A program made the position numbers and the translations under genes. A DNA stretch of 33,540 nt from Patescibacteria group bacterium UBA6102 (GTDB taxonomy: Bacteria; Patescibacteriota; Minisyncoccia; Minisyncoccales; UBA5738): NCBI GenBank assembly GCA_002423555.1, contig DIWQ01000004.1, positions 1 through 33,540 on the forward strand, given 5' to 3'. Positions 24,069-32,163 of this stretch are shown piece by piece (the first letter of the stretch is position 1; each line of letters starts with the position of its first letter). Under the pieces are notes generated by a model, which was not told the origin of the DNA, ran no database searches, and was given only the letters and a program-made list of their open reading frames with translations.

Positions 24069-25225
24069 GGAAAGATTTTTTACCATTCCACAAAGCATCA
24101 ATCGGGGAGAAAGAGATCGGCGAAGTCGTTGATTCTTTAAGGTCGGGCTGGATTACAGCGGGGCCGAAAACCAAAAAATTTGAGGAGGAATTTACGCGCC
24201 GCGTTGGCGCGGAATATGGGGTGGCGGTCAATTCTTGCACCGCGGCGATGCATCTGGCGCTGGCGGCAATCGGGATAAAAGAAGGGGACGAAGTGGTCGT
24301 GCCGGTAATGACTTTTACCGCCACCGCCGAAGTGATCGCATATTTCAAGGCAACCCCGATTTTTGTTGATTGCGATCCCGACACTCTTCTTATGGATGTT
24401 GGCTTGTTGGAAAAAAAAATAACGCCTAAAACCAAAGCGATAATGCCCGTTCATTATGGAGGCCAGTCTTGTGACGTTGATGCCATTTTAGAAATTGCCC
24501 GGCGGCATAATTTGAAGGTTATATGGGATGCCGCCCACGCTTTTCCGACTTTTTATCGGGGTAAAAATATCGGCTCTTTTCCCGATATTGTATGTTTTTC
24601 TTTTTACGCGACAAAAACTCTGGCTACCGGAGAAGGAGGAATGGCGGTCACAAATAATAAAGAATATGCCGATAAAATGAGAGTATTGAGTCTCCACGGA
24701 ATGAACCGTGGCGCTTGGAATCGCTATTCAAAGGAAGGCTCTTGGCATTATGAGATTGTGGCTCCGGGTTATAAGTATAATCTTACCGATATCGCTTCTT
24801 CGCTGGGCTTGGTGCAATTGTCCCGCGCCGATGAACTTTTGGAGAAAAGATGCCGGGTTGCGCAATGTTATTCGGGCGCGTTTGGCGGCCGGAAAGAAAT
24901 TTCGCCGCTTGCCATAATGCCCTATGGCCAAACTGCCTGGCATTTGTTTGTGGTTAAACTTAATTTGGGAAAACTCATTATTGACCGCGCCCGGTTTATT
25001 GATGAATTAAAAAAAAGAAATATCGGTTCCAGCGTTCATTTTATCCCGCTTCATTTGCATCTTTATTGGAAAGAGACGTATGGCCTCAAAGAAAATGATT
25101 TTCCGGTGGCGTCCGCGGTTTATCGGCAAATCGTTTCGTTGCCGATATTTCCGGATATGTCCGATAAGGATGTTGATGACGTGATAACCGCGGTAAAGGA
25201 AATAATTCGTCTTTATGGAAAATAA
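24065..25225 (+). CDS. DegT/DnrJ/EryC1 aminotransferase, PglE/ArnB-like
   Basis: A 386-residue PLP enzyme starting MRKDFLPFHKASIGEKEI, the opening typical of UDP-4-keto-6-deoxy-sugar aminotransferases. NSCTAAMHLAL binds phosphate, WDAAHAFP carries the ring-binding Asp, and SFYATKTLATGEGG holds Schiff-base Lys184. The next two genes are a PglC-like phosphoglycosyl transferase and a WbpM/PglF-like 4,6-dehydratase. Together they could make a 4-amino-4,6-dideoxy-GlcNAc (bacillosamine-type) nucleotide and load it on the lipid carrier. A PglD-type acetyltransferase is not seen next to them. It overlaps the preceding methyltransferase (ATGA). Confidence 0.85.
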   Translation: MRKDFLPFHKASIGEKEIGEVVDSLRSGWITAGPKTKKFEEEFTRRVGAEYGVAVNSCTAAMHLALAAIGIKEGDEVVVPVMTFTATAEVIAYFKATPIFVDCDPDTLLMDVGLLEKKITPKTKAIMPVHYGGQSCDVDAILEIARRHNLKVIWDAAHAFPTFYRGKNIGSFPDIVCFSFYATKTLATGEGGMAVTNNKEYADKMRVLSLHGMNRGAWNRYSKEGSWHYEIVAPGYKYNLTDIASSLGLVQLSRADELLEKRCRVAQCYSGAFGGRKEISPLAIMPYGQTAWHLFVVKLNLGKLIIDRARFIDELKKRNIGSSVHFIPLHLHLYWKETYGLKENDFPVASAVYRQIVSLPIFPDMSDKDVDDVITAVKEIIRLYGK

Positions 25226-25226
25226 T

Positions 25227-25835
25227 ATGGGGTATTCTTTTTGCAAGAGGATTTTCGATTTGTGCGGTTCATTTTTGGGGATGGTTTTTTCGGCGCCGTT
25301 CTTTGTGATTGTTTCATTGGCAATTTTAATTGACTCCGGCGGGCCGGTTTTCTTTAAACAAGGCAGGGTTGGGAAAAACGGAAAAATTTTCAAAATTTAC
25401 AAATTTCGGACTATGGTTAAAAAAGCGCCGGCGCTGGGGCAAAATTTTACAACGCCGGCAAATGACGCAAGGATTACGAAAATCGGCCATTTTTTGCGTC
25501 GCCACAACATTGATGAATTGCCGCAGTTGATTAATGTCTTGAAAGGAGAAATGAGTTTGGTCGGACCGCGTCCGGAGGTTTGGGAGATTGTTCAATTGTA
25601 TCGTCCCGAGCAAAAAAAGGTTTTGTCAGTGAGGCCCGGAATGACCGATTATGCGTCGCTTGAATTTCGCCGCGAGGGAGAAATGGTCAATAAAAGCGGT
25701 GATTTGTTCAAAGATTATACCGAAAAAATACTGCCGAAGAAAATAAGCTTGCAGTTGAAATATATTGAAAGAAAATCTTTTCGCACCGATATTGAATTAA
25801 TTTTCAAGACCGTTGCCGCAATCTTGGGAAAGTAG
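25227..25835 (+). CDS. Bactoprenyl-phosphate sugar-1-phosphate transferase (PglC-like)
   Basis: A 202-residue monotopic phosphoglycosyl transferase. The ATG at 25227 follows the aminotransferase stop by 1 base; an ATG at 25215 overlaps it and is also possible. The N-terminal hydrophobic re-entrant helix is followed by FKQGRVGKNGKIFKIYKFRTM. The catalytic Asp96-Glu97 pair lies in IDELPQLINVLKGEMSLVG, followed by PRPE. The length matches the minimal PglC form rather than the long WcaJ/WbaP form. It starts glycan assembly by moving a sugar-1-phosphate from a UDP-sugar onto undecaprenyl phosphate at the inner membrane face. Confidence 0.9.
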   Translation: MGYSFCKRIFDLCGSFLGMVFSAPFFVIVSLAILIDSGGPVFFKQGRVGKNGKIFKIYKFRTMVKKAPALGQNFTTPANDARITKIGHFLRRHNIDELPQLINVLKGEMSLVGPRPEVWEIVQLYRPEQKKVLSVRPGMTDYASLEFRREGEMVNKSGDLFKDYTEKILPKKISLQLKYIERKSFRTDIELIFKTVAAILGK

Positions 25836-25913
25836 CTTTTTTGTTGAAATTAAGCTATATTTACCCAATCGGAAGAAATTTTGCGATCCGTCGGAGCGCA
25901 CGTGGATATTTTT

Positions 25914-27782
25914 ATGAAAATTCCCAAAATTTTGACACAAAACAAGAGGGTGGCGTTTTTTGTTGCCGACGCGGTGTTGGTCGCGCTTTCGGTTTGGCTG
26001 GCGTTTATGATCCGCTTTGAGGCCGCCGTTCCCGGCCAATACTTTGAGATCATCGCGCGACTGGTTCTGATTGGCTGGATATTCTATCTGCCCGCGCTGG
26101 CGGCAAATCGGCTTTATTCTTTTTCGTGGTCCTATGTGAGCGCCAGTGAATTGATCGCGCTGGCGCGGGCGGTCGGATTGGGATTTTTGTTGCAAACCGC
26201 CGTTCTGTATCTTTTTCGGGACTTTGCCTTTTTCTCGGGGTTTCCCCGTTCCACGATCTTTATTGCGGCGTTTTTTGTTTTTATCCTTTGCGGCGGGGTT
26301 CGCTTTGCCAAAAGAATTTATTTTTATTTTTTCCGCCGGAAGAACGGCGAAGGGATCGTGCGCGTTTTGATCGCCGGCGCGGGCGATGCGGGAGAACAAC
26401 TTTTGCGCAGTATCCAAAGTTCCGGCGCGGACCGTTATTTTGCCGCGGGGTTTGTTGACAACAATGATTCCCGGCAGGGAAGCATCATCCACGGGGTGAA
26501 AGTTCTGGGAAAGATCGCGCAAATTCCCGAAGTTGTTTCGCGGCACAATATTGGCGAGTTGATCATCGCCCTGCCGCCGGGATCAAAATCCGTGAGGGAG
26601 GCGGTGCGTCTGGCCAAAACTGCCGGCCTCAAAAAAATCAGGATCGTGCCGCCGCTGGCTGACATTATTGACGGCAAATTTTCGTTGGCAAACGTGCGCC
26701 GGGTGGAAGTGGAAGATTTGTTGGAGCGCGACAAAGTGTCGCTGGATATGGACGCGATCGGGAAATTCATCGCCGGCAAAAAAGTTTTGATCACCGGCGC
26801 CGCGGGATCAATCGGATCGGAATTGTGCCGCCAAATTGCCAAATTCGGGCCGGCGGAGGCAACGCTTTTGGATCAGGACGAAACCGGGATTTTTAACATC
26901 GGCAATGAGTTAAAAAAGCATTTTGCGGACTTGCCGGTCAAGGAATTCGTCGCCGACATTCAAAATGCGTCCCGGATGAAAGAAATTTTTTCGGAAATCG
27001 GCCCGCAGATCGTTTTCCACGCGGCGGCCTATAAGCATGTGCCGCTGATGGAGCAAAACGCCGGCGAAGCGGTGCGCAACAATGTTTTCGGCACCAAAAA
27101 TCTTGCCGATGCGGCGATTTCTGCTGGCGCGCAAAACTTCATTTTCATTTCCACCGACAAAGCGATCAATCCGACTTCGGTGATGGGCGCCACCAAACGG
27201 ATCGGCGAAATGATCTGCCAGGCGGCCAATGGCGCCGGAAAAACCAAATTCGTGTCGGTGAGGTTCGGCAATGTTTTGGGAAGCCGCGGCAGTGTGATTC
27301 CGATTTTTCGCGAACAGATCCGCCGGGGAGGGCCGGTGGAAGTGACTCATCCGGAAATGAAGCGTTATTTTATGCTCACTTCGGAAGCGTGTTTGCTGGT
27401 AATGCAGGCGGGGACGCTGGGAAAGGGGGGAGAAGTGTTCGTTTTGGATATGGGCAAACCTGTGAAAATCGTTGATTTGGCCAAAGAGATGATCAAGTTG
27501 TCGGGATTTAAACCTGACATTGATATGCCCGTTGTTTATATCGGAATTCGTCCCGGGGAAAAACTTTTTGAAGAATTGATGGCCGGCGACGAGGCGGTGA
27601 GCGCCACTCAAAGCGAGAAAATTTTTATCGCCAAGCTGGCGGCGGCAGATGAGCGGTCTTTGGCGGAAAAATTGGAAAGCCTGAAAAACGCCGCGCAAAT
27701 GCCGGAAAAACAATCCCAAATTGTTGGAAAATTACAATCTTTGGTGCCGGAATTTTGCAATAACGAAAAACAAGCAAGATAG
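25914..27782 (+). CDS. Membrane-bound UDP-GlcNAc 4,6-dehydratase (WbpM/PglF/CapD-like)
   Basis: A 622-residue protein. The ATG at 25914 opens KIPKILTQNKRVAFFVADAV; a TTG at 25881 would add 11 residues. About four membrane helices lie in residues 10-140. A CoA-binding-like domain follows at about 145-280 (VLIAGAGDAGEQLL), then the SDR domain from 290 with TGAAGSIG at 294-301. The active site reads STDKAINPTS (413-422) then Met424-x-x-x-Lys428, the Met-for-Tyr change typical of WbpM-type dehydratases. It should convert UDP-GlcNAc to the 4-keto-6-deoxy sugar used by the aminotransferase at 24065. A 78-base gap separates it from the PglC-like gene. Confidence 0.9.
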   Translation: MKIPKILTQNKRVAFFVADAVLVALSVWLAFMIRFEAAVPGQYFEIIARLVLIGWIFYLPALAANRLYSFSWSYVSASELIALARAVGLGFLLQTAVLYLFRDFAFFSGFPRSTIFIAAFFVFILCGGVRFAKRIYFYFFRRKNGEGIVRVLIAGAGDAGEQLLRSIQSSGADRYFAAGFVDNNDSRQGSIIHGVKVLGKIAQIPEVVSRHNIGELIIALPPGSKSVREAVRLAKTAGLKKIRIVPPLADIIDGKFSLANVRRVEVEDLLERDKVSLDMDAIGKFIAGKKVLITGAAGSIGSELCRQIAKFGPAEATLLDQDETGIFNIGNELKKHFADLPVKEFVADIQNASRMKEIFSEIGPQIVFHAAAYKHVPLMEQNAGEAVRNNVFGTKNLADAAISAGAQNFIFISTDKAINPTSVMGATKRIGEMICQAANGAGKTKFVSVRFGNVLGSRGSVIPIFREQIRRGGPVEVTHPEMKRYFMLTSEACLLVMQAGTLGKGGEVFVLDMGKPVKIVDLAKEMIKLSGFKPDIDMPVVYIGIRPGEKLFEELMAGDEAVSATQSEKIFIAKLAAADERSLAEKLESLKNAAQMPEKQSQIVGKLQSLVPEFCNNEKQAR

Positions 27783-27805
27783 TTGAATTGATGATTTGAA
27801 TTTGG

Positions 27806-27838
27806 TTAGCCAATCGGGGAAGTCTGATGACTGGCTAA
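27806..27838. promoter_or_regulatory. Inverted repeat in a 141-bp intergenic gap
   Basis: ttagccaatc at 27806-27815 pairs with gactggctaa at 27829-27838 (9 of 10 positions) around a 13-base loop. No T-run follows, so it is not a classic intrinsic terminator. TATAAT words at 27846-27851 and 27876-27881 follow, without a convincing -35. It may be an operator or weak terminator ahead of the Wzz-like gene. Confidence 0.35.
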
Positions 27839-27923
27839 ATTAATATATAATTCAGTCAGTTTGATGCCTAAATTATATAATAATTAAGTGAAGGTGTTTC
27901 GTAATCCAAATTAATTAAAAACT

Positions 27924-28703
27924 ATGGAAAAAGAAAATCAATATTCAGAGAGCGTTTCCGAATATGAAGAAGTTGATCTGCGCGACGTTTTTAATGTTTT
28001 AATCCGGAAAAAGAAGATTATTGTTTTTTGCGCGGCGGCGGGATTGGCGGCGGCGCTGGTTGCCAATGCCGTTTTGCCGCGTGTTTACCGCGCGCAAATA
28101 AAAATTGAGGCGGGATCGTTTGAAGAGCCCGCCGGCAAAGTTGAAGAGTCTGTTGGCAAGACCATATTATTGGCCGATATTGCGCAATTGAAGGATAAAA
28201 TTGAGCAGGGTGCTTATGGCGCAAACGATAAATCTTCCTGCACTTTGAAAGCCGCCGCCGCTTCGGGGAGTAATGTTATTGCCGTCACCGCGGAATGCGC
28301 CGATCCTTCGGCGGCAAAAAACTTGCTTTCACAAGTAGCGCAAAATATAATCGCCGAGCACGATAAAACAATTGCCGCGCGCCGGCAAACAATTGAAGAC
28401 CAAGTCAAGAATTATCAAGCCAATGCCGAAGAAATTAAAAACAGTTTTCAATATTCCGCGGACAGAAGCTGTTCCACCGAAAGATATTTGGCGGTTAGCA
28501 CTCTGGAAAATAGAATTATTGAACTGGAATTTGCTTTATCGCAATCCGATAGCACCGCCGTCATTTTGGCGCCTGCCGCATCCGAAGTGCCGATAAAGCC
28601 TAATCGGGAACTTAACGTTTCACTGGGGTTGATTTTGGGTCTTTTTGCCGGAATTTTCGCGGCGCTGGCCAAAAATTGGTGGTCTAATGCCAAAAATCAA
28701 TGA
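27924..28703 (+). CDS. Wzz-like chain-length determinant / polysaccharide co-polymerase
   Basis: A 259-residue protein. A short acidic N-terminus leads to VDLRDVFNVLIRKKKIIVF and a first membrane helix (about 32-52). A periplasmic helical region has a weak coiled coil around 140-215. It ends with a Pro-rich APAASEVPIKPN and a second helix (about 230-250). This two-helix layout with a Pro-rich motif before TM2 is the Wzz signature. It lacks the tyrosine-kinase domain of some capsule co-polymerases. It would set glycan chain length with the polymerase. Its stop overlaps the next ATG (ATGA). Confidence 0.8.
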   Translation: MEKENQYSESVSEYEEVDLRDVFNVLIRKKKIIVFCAAAGLAAALVANAVLPRVYRAQIKIEAGSFEEPAGKVEESVGKTILLADIAQLKDKIEQGAYGANDKSSCTLKAAAASGSNVIAVTAECADPSAAKNLLSQVAQNIIAEHDKTIAARRQTIEDQVKNYQANAEEIKNSFQYSADRSCSTERYLAVSTLENRIIELEFALSQSDSTAVILAPAASEVPIKPNRELNVSLGLILGLFAGIFAALAKNWWSNAKNQ

Positions 28704-30685
28704 TCAAAAATGAGGGCGGAATTTGGGTGCTTTTGGTCAAAATCGGAATTTTCGCGGCGTTGTTGACGCCGGTAATCGTGGATTTTGATCTCTATTTTCC
28801 TTTTGTGGCGTCAAAGGGATTGTGGTTTATGGCGTGTGCCCAGCTGGCCTTTTTTTCGTGGCTGGTTTTGGCATGGCATTGGCGACATTATCGCCCGAAT
28901 TTCAAAAATCCGGTGGTGGCCGCCGTGCTTGCTTATTTGGGAGTTTTGTTTTTGTCGGCGATTTTGGGGGCGGATTTTTCCGCGAGTTTCTGGTCCACCT
29001 TTGAAAGGATGGGCGGGGTGCTGATGTTTTGCCATTTGGCCGGATTTATGATTTCTGCGACCTTGGTGCTGGAGGCGCGCGATTGGCGCAATGTTTTTTT
29101 TGCCTCCGTTGCGGTGGCGCTGGCGGTCGGTTTGCGGGCGCTTTTTGACCAGTCCGCCGCCGCGCGCGGCGGCGGATTTTTGGGCAATGATTCGTTTTTG
29201 GGAACTTATCTTTTGTTTAATGTTTTTATCGCGCTTTATCTTTTTTGGTCCGAGAAAAATGCCGGCGCCGGCCGGAGAGCGGCGGTTGCGGGAATTGTTT
29301 TTGCCGCGCTGGCGTTCTGCCTGCTTGTCCAGGGAACGCAATTGTGGGCGGGGGTTATTTCGGGCGGTTTCGTTTTGCCGGAGGCGGGAATAATAAAAGA
29401 TATTTTCAATTCCGGCGCGCGCGCGGCCAAAATATCTTTTCTGGGCGGGCTGGCGCTGGCGGGAATTATTTGGCTTGCGATGCACAAAAAGCGGATTTTT
29501 AAAATCATTGGATGCTTTCTGGCGGCCGCGGGAATGATGGCATCGCTTGCGTTTTTGCTTTTTGCCATAACGCCGGGAAATTTGATTCACCAAGAAATGG
29601 CGGAAAAATTCGGGGAAAGCACCATCGGCAGTCGTTTGGCGGTTTGGGAGATTGCCTGGCGCGGATTTTTTGAGCGGCCGGTTTTTGGCTGGGGGCCGGA
29701 AAATTTCGGCTTGGTTTTTGCCCGCCATTACAATCCTTGTTTGGGCTCATCCGCCTGCGGCGGCGCGACTTGGTATGACCGCGCGCACAATATCGTGTTT
29801 GACACTTTGGCCGAAACGGGCATCGCCGGCTTGATCGCTTACTTGGCGGTTTTTGCCGCGGCGCTGTTCGTTTTGTGGCAAAACCGCCGCCGGCAAAACG
29901 GCATTCCTGCCGCCGCGGTTTTCCCGGCGCTGTTTGCCGCTTATTTTGTCCAAAACCTGACAGTGTTTGATATGCCGGCGAGCCATCTGATGCTGTTTTT
30001 GTGCCTGGGTTTTATCGCGGCGAATTTTGATCAAGGCGGGCAAAAACCGAAGACCCTTTCGCGGCCGCCCGACGGGCGCATTCTGGCGGGGGTTGCTGTC
30101 GCTGCCACAATCTGTTTTGCGGCGTTTGTTTTGTCGCCGTGGTCGGCGTCCGCCGGCGTGATCGGCGCGTCAAGAGAGCCGTTCTTTTCCGCCGCCAAAC
30201 TTGATTTGCATCAAAGAGCGCTGGAGGCGTCGCCGCTGGGAATCCGCCAGGTCCGGCTGTTTTTTGCCCGCCAATGGCTCAATGCGTCCGAAGATAAAGA
30301 ATTTATTGAAAAAGCGCGCGAAGGGGAAATTCCAATGGGAGAAATCAATCGTTACTTCAATTTTTTTACCGGCGAATTGAAAAAAAGCGGCGCGGATTGC
30401 GAATTTGATTTTGCTTCCCGTTTGGAATTGGGGCGGCTCTATCGCCAATGGAGCGTGTTTGATCGTGCCAAAATTCCGGCGGCGGTTGAAGCATTGGAGA
30501 GCGCCCGATTGCTTTCGCCGCGCAACCAACAACCCTATTGGGAATTGGCGCAGATGAAGCTCTACGAAAATAATGTCGGCGCCGCCGAAGAATCGGCGCG
30601 GCAAGCCCATGACCTTTATCCGGACAATGTTCAGTCACGGGCAATTTTGGAAGAGATTCAAAAAATCCGCGATGGTTGGCAATGA
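28700..30685 (+). CDS. O-antigen ligase/polymerase-family membrane protein with C-terminal TPR-like region
   Basis: A 661-residue protein with about 10-12 membrane helices in residues 1-475. A large loop contains the Wzy_C-type segment GSRLAVWEIAWRGFFERPVF followed by GWGPENF, then RAHNIVFDTLAETGIAG with the conserved His. Residues 500-660 are soluble and helical, with TPR-like features (AVEALESARLLSPRNQQPYW and AEESARQAHDLYPDN). This is the layout of WaaL-like ligases/oligosaccharyltransferases with TPR tails, common in Patescibacteria. It probably transfers finished glycan to a lipid or protein acceptor. The gene is visibly more GC-rich than the 18856 polymerase gene. Confidence 0.8.
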   Translation: MIKNEGGIWVLLVKIGIFAALLTPVIVDFDLYFPFVASKGLWFMACAQLAFFSWLVLAWHWRHYRPNFKNPVVAAVLAYLGVLFLSAILGADFSASFWSTFERMGGVLMFCHLAGFMISATLVLEARDWRNVFFASVAVALAVGLRALFDQSAAARGGGFLGNDSFLGTYLLFNVFIALYLFWSEKNAGAGRRAAVAGIVFAALAFCLLVQGTQLWAGVISGGFVLPEAGIIKDIFNSGARAAKISFLGGLALAGIIWLAMHKKRIFKIIGCFLAAAGMMASLAFLLFAITPGNLIHQEMAEKFGESTIGSRLAVWEIAWRGFFERPVFGWGPENFGLVFARHYNPCLGSSACGGATWYDRAHNIVFDTLAETGIAGLIAYLAVFAAALFVLWQNRRRQNGIPAAAVFPALFAAYFVQNLTVFDMPASHLMLFLCLGFIAANFDQGGQKPKTLSRPPDGRILAGVAVAATICFAAFVLSPWSASAGVIGASREPFFSAAKLDLHQRALEASPLGIRQVRLFFARQWLNASEDKEFIEKAREGEIPMGEINRYFNFFTGELKKSGADCEFDFASRLELGRLYRQWSVFDRAKIPAAVEALESARLLSPRNQQPYWELAQMKLYENNVGAAEESARQAHDLYPDNVQSRAILEEIQKIRDGWQ

Positions 30686-30695
30686 TTGGTTTCAG

Positions 30696-30724
30696 TGGAC
30701 AATTTATGGGCGATGAGATATAAT
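30696..30724 (+). promoter_or_regulatory. Sigma70-like promoter for abiE-murB
   Basis: TGGACA at 30696-30701 and a perfect TATAAT at 30719-30724 are separated by 17 bases. The predicted start near 30731 lies about 34 bases upstream of the AbiEi ATG at 30765. It probably drives the antitoxin-toxin-murB run. Confidence 0.6.
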
Positions 30725-30764
30725 AATTCCAAAGAATACTAAATATCGTATTGTTTGGAAATTT

Positions 30765-31397
30765 ATGCGCTACGAAGAATTTAAATTGCGTCTCAAAAAA
30801 TTTATAGTTTTTTCGCTTGACGATATCAAAAAAATTGATCCGCGTTTTTATCGATCTCGCTTGAATGAGTGGCAAGACAAAAAATATATTAAAAAATTAC
30901 GGCGGGGATATTATATTTTTTCCGATATTGATTTGGACGAGAGAAAAATTTTTTTTATTGCTAATAGAATATATCATCCTTCATATGTTTCCCTTGAATC
31001 GGCGCTGTCTTATTATAATTTAATTCCCGAAGGAGTTTATATGATTACTTCAGTTTCCAGCGCGAAAACTTTTGGGCTTGAAACGCCAATCGGAAAATTT
31101 TCTTATCGGCGAATCAAGCCGGATTTGATGTTTGGTTATCGCTTGGAAAATTTTAACGATCGGAATTGCAAAATTGCTGAAATGGAAAAAGCCGCCTTGG
31201 ACTATCTTTATCTTAATCCGGCGATTATCAAAGAAGGCGATTTTGCGGAGTGGCGGTTTAATAGTCGTGAATTTCTTGCTCGCGCGAATATGAAAAAATT
31301 TCGTGAATATGCCTCAAGATTTAAAAATAAAAGATTTGAAAATCGCGTTAAGCTATTTTTGAAGATGATCAAGAAATCAAATTATGCTGTCTCTTAA
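30765..31397 (+). CDS. AbiEi-like type IV antitoxin / regulator
   Basis: A 210-residue protein. The N-terminal winged-helix-like region at about 1-55 has RSRLNEWQDKKYIKKLRRGYYIF, as in AbiEi antitoxins. The C-terminal region contains YVSLESALSYYNLIPEG and MEKAALDYLYLNP, also typical of the family. In known AbiE systems this protein neutralises the AbiEii nucleotidyltransferase without direct binding and represses its own promoter. It overlaps the toxin gene start by 14 bases, the usual bicistronic order. Its body is AT-rich compared with the ligase gene upstream, consistent with separate acquisition. Confidence 0.85.
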   Translation: MRYEEFKLRLKKFIVFSLDDIKKIDPRFYRSRLNEWQDKKYIKKLRRGYYIFSDIDLDERKIFFIANRIYHPSYVSLESALSYYNLIPEGVYMITSVSSAKTFGLETPIGKFSYRRIKPDLMFGYRLENFNDRNCKIAEMEKAALDYLYLNPAIIKEGDFAEWRFNSREFLARANMKKFREYASRFKNKRFENRVKLFLKMIKKSNYAVS

Positions 31398-32163
31398 ACA
31401 AATTGAAAAACAATATCCCGAATCTTTACGTTTGTTCAAACGCGGAATTTTGCGCGAATATTTGCAATATAAAATTCTTGAAATAATTTTTAATTCCGAG
31501 TTCGCCAATAAGCTTTCTTTTTTGGGCGGGACCGCTTTGCGGCTGGTTTATGATAACCAAAGATTTTCCGAAGATCTTGATTTTGATAATTTTGGTCTTA
31601 CGGAACCCGAGTTTAAAATTATGGCGGAAAAAATTAAATTGGGCTTAGAGGCGCAAAGCATAAAAACGCAAATCAACGTTTCGGCAAAAGGCGCATATCG
31701 ATGCAATGTTCGCTTCCCCGACTTGCTTTTTGGGGAAGGATTATCGCCGCATCAAGGAGAAAAAATATTGATTCATATTGACACTGCCTCGCATGATTTT
31801 TTTTATCGGCCGCTTGAAAAAGTTATCAATAAATTTGATGTTTTTGCCGAGATTTTCACAACGCCACCCGATATTTTGCTTTCGCAAAAAATTTTTGCAA
31901 TTTTCAACAGAAAACGAGCCAAGGGTCGCGACTTTTACGATTTGGTTTTTTTGATGTCGTTTGCGAAGCCCAATTATGATTATTTGAAAGTTAAAATTGG
32001 AGTGAGTGATTTTGACCAATTAAAAGCCAAGCTGATCAAAATTTCTCAAGAATTGGACTTTGAAGAATTGGTGCGCGATGTTCAAATATTTTTGTTTAAT
32101 CCCAAAGACGACAAAAAAATTAAATTGTTTTTGCCCTATATCAAGTCGCTGGAAATGAAATGA
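31384..32163 (+). CDS. AbiEii-like nucleotidyltransferase toxin
   Basis: A 259-residue protein of the AbiEii/nucleotidyltransferase fold. The GG motif is at 48-49 in FLGGTALRLVYDNQRFSEDL, with catalytic Asp64 and Asp66 in SEDLDFD. A later conserved KIFAIFNRKR and RDFYDL (Asp183) completes the family pattern. It starts inside the antitoxin end and overlaps the murB ATG by 4 bases (ATGA), so translation of murB is coupled to the toxin. Known AbiEii proteins modify tRNA or other targets to arrest growth or abort phage infection. Confidence 0.88.
   Translation: MLSLKQIEKQYPESLRLFKRGILREYLQYKILEIIFNSEFANKLSFLGGTALRLVYDNQRFSEDLDFDNFGLTEPEFKIMAEKIKLGLEAQSIKTQINVSAKGAYRCNVRFPDLLFGEGLSPHQGEKILIHIDTASHDFFYRPLEKVINKFDVFAEIFTTPPDILLSQKIFAIFNRKRAKGRDFYDLVFLMSFAKPNYDYLKVKIGVSDFDQLKAKLIKISQELDFEELVRDVQIFLFNPKDDKKIKLFLPYIKSLEMK

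Noticed and set aside
26910..27719. 269-codon open frame on the minus strand
   Set aside because: It is antisense to the conserved dehydratase domain; the His/Arg/Phe-rich composition looks like a codon shadow.
28811..29728. 305-codon open frame on the minus strand
   Set aside because: It lies wholly inside the well-supported ligase-family gene. Its composition (Arg/Pro/Gln-rich, no motif) is what GC-biased codons give on the opposite strand.
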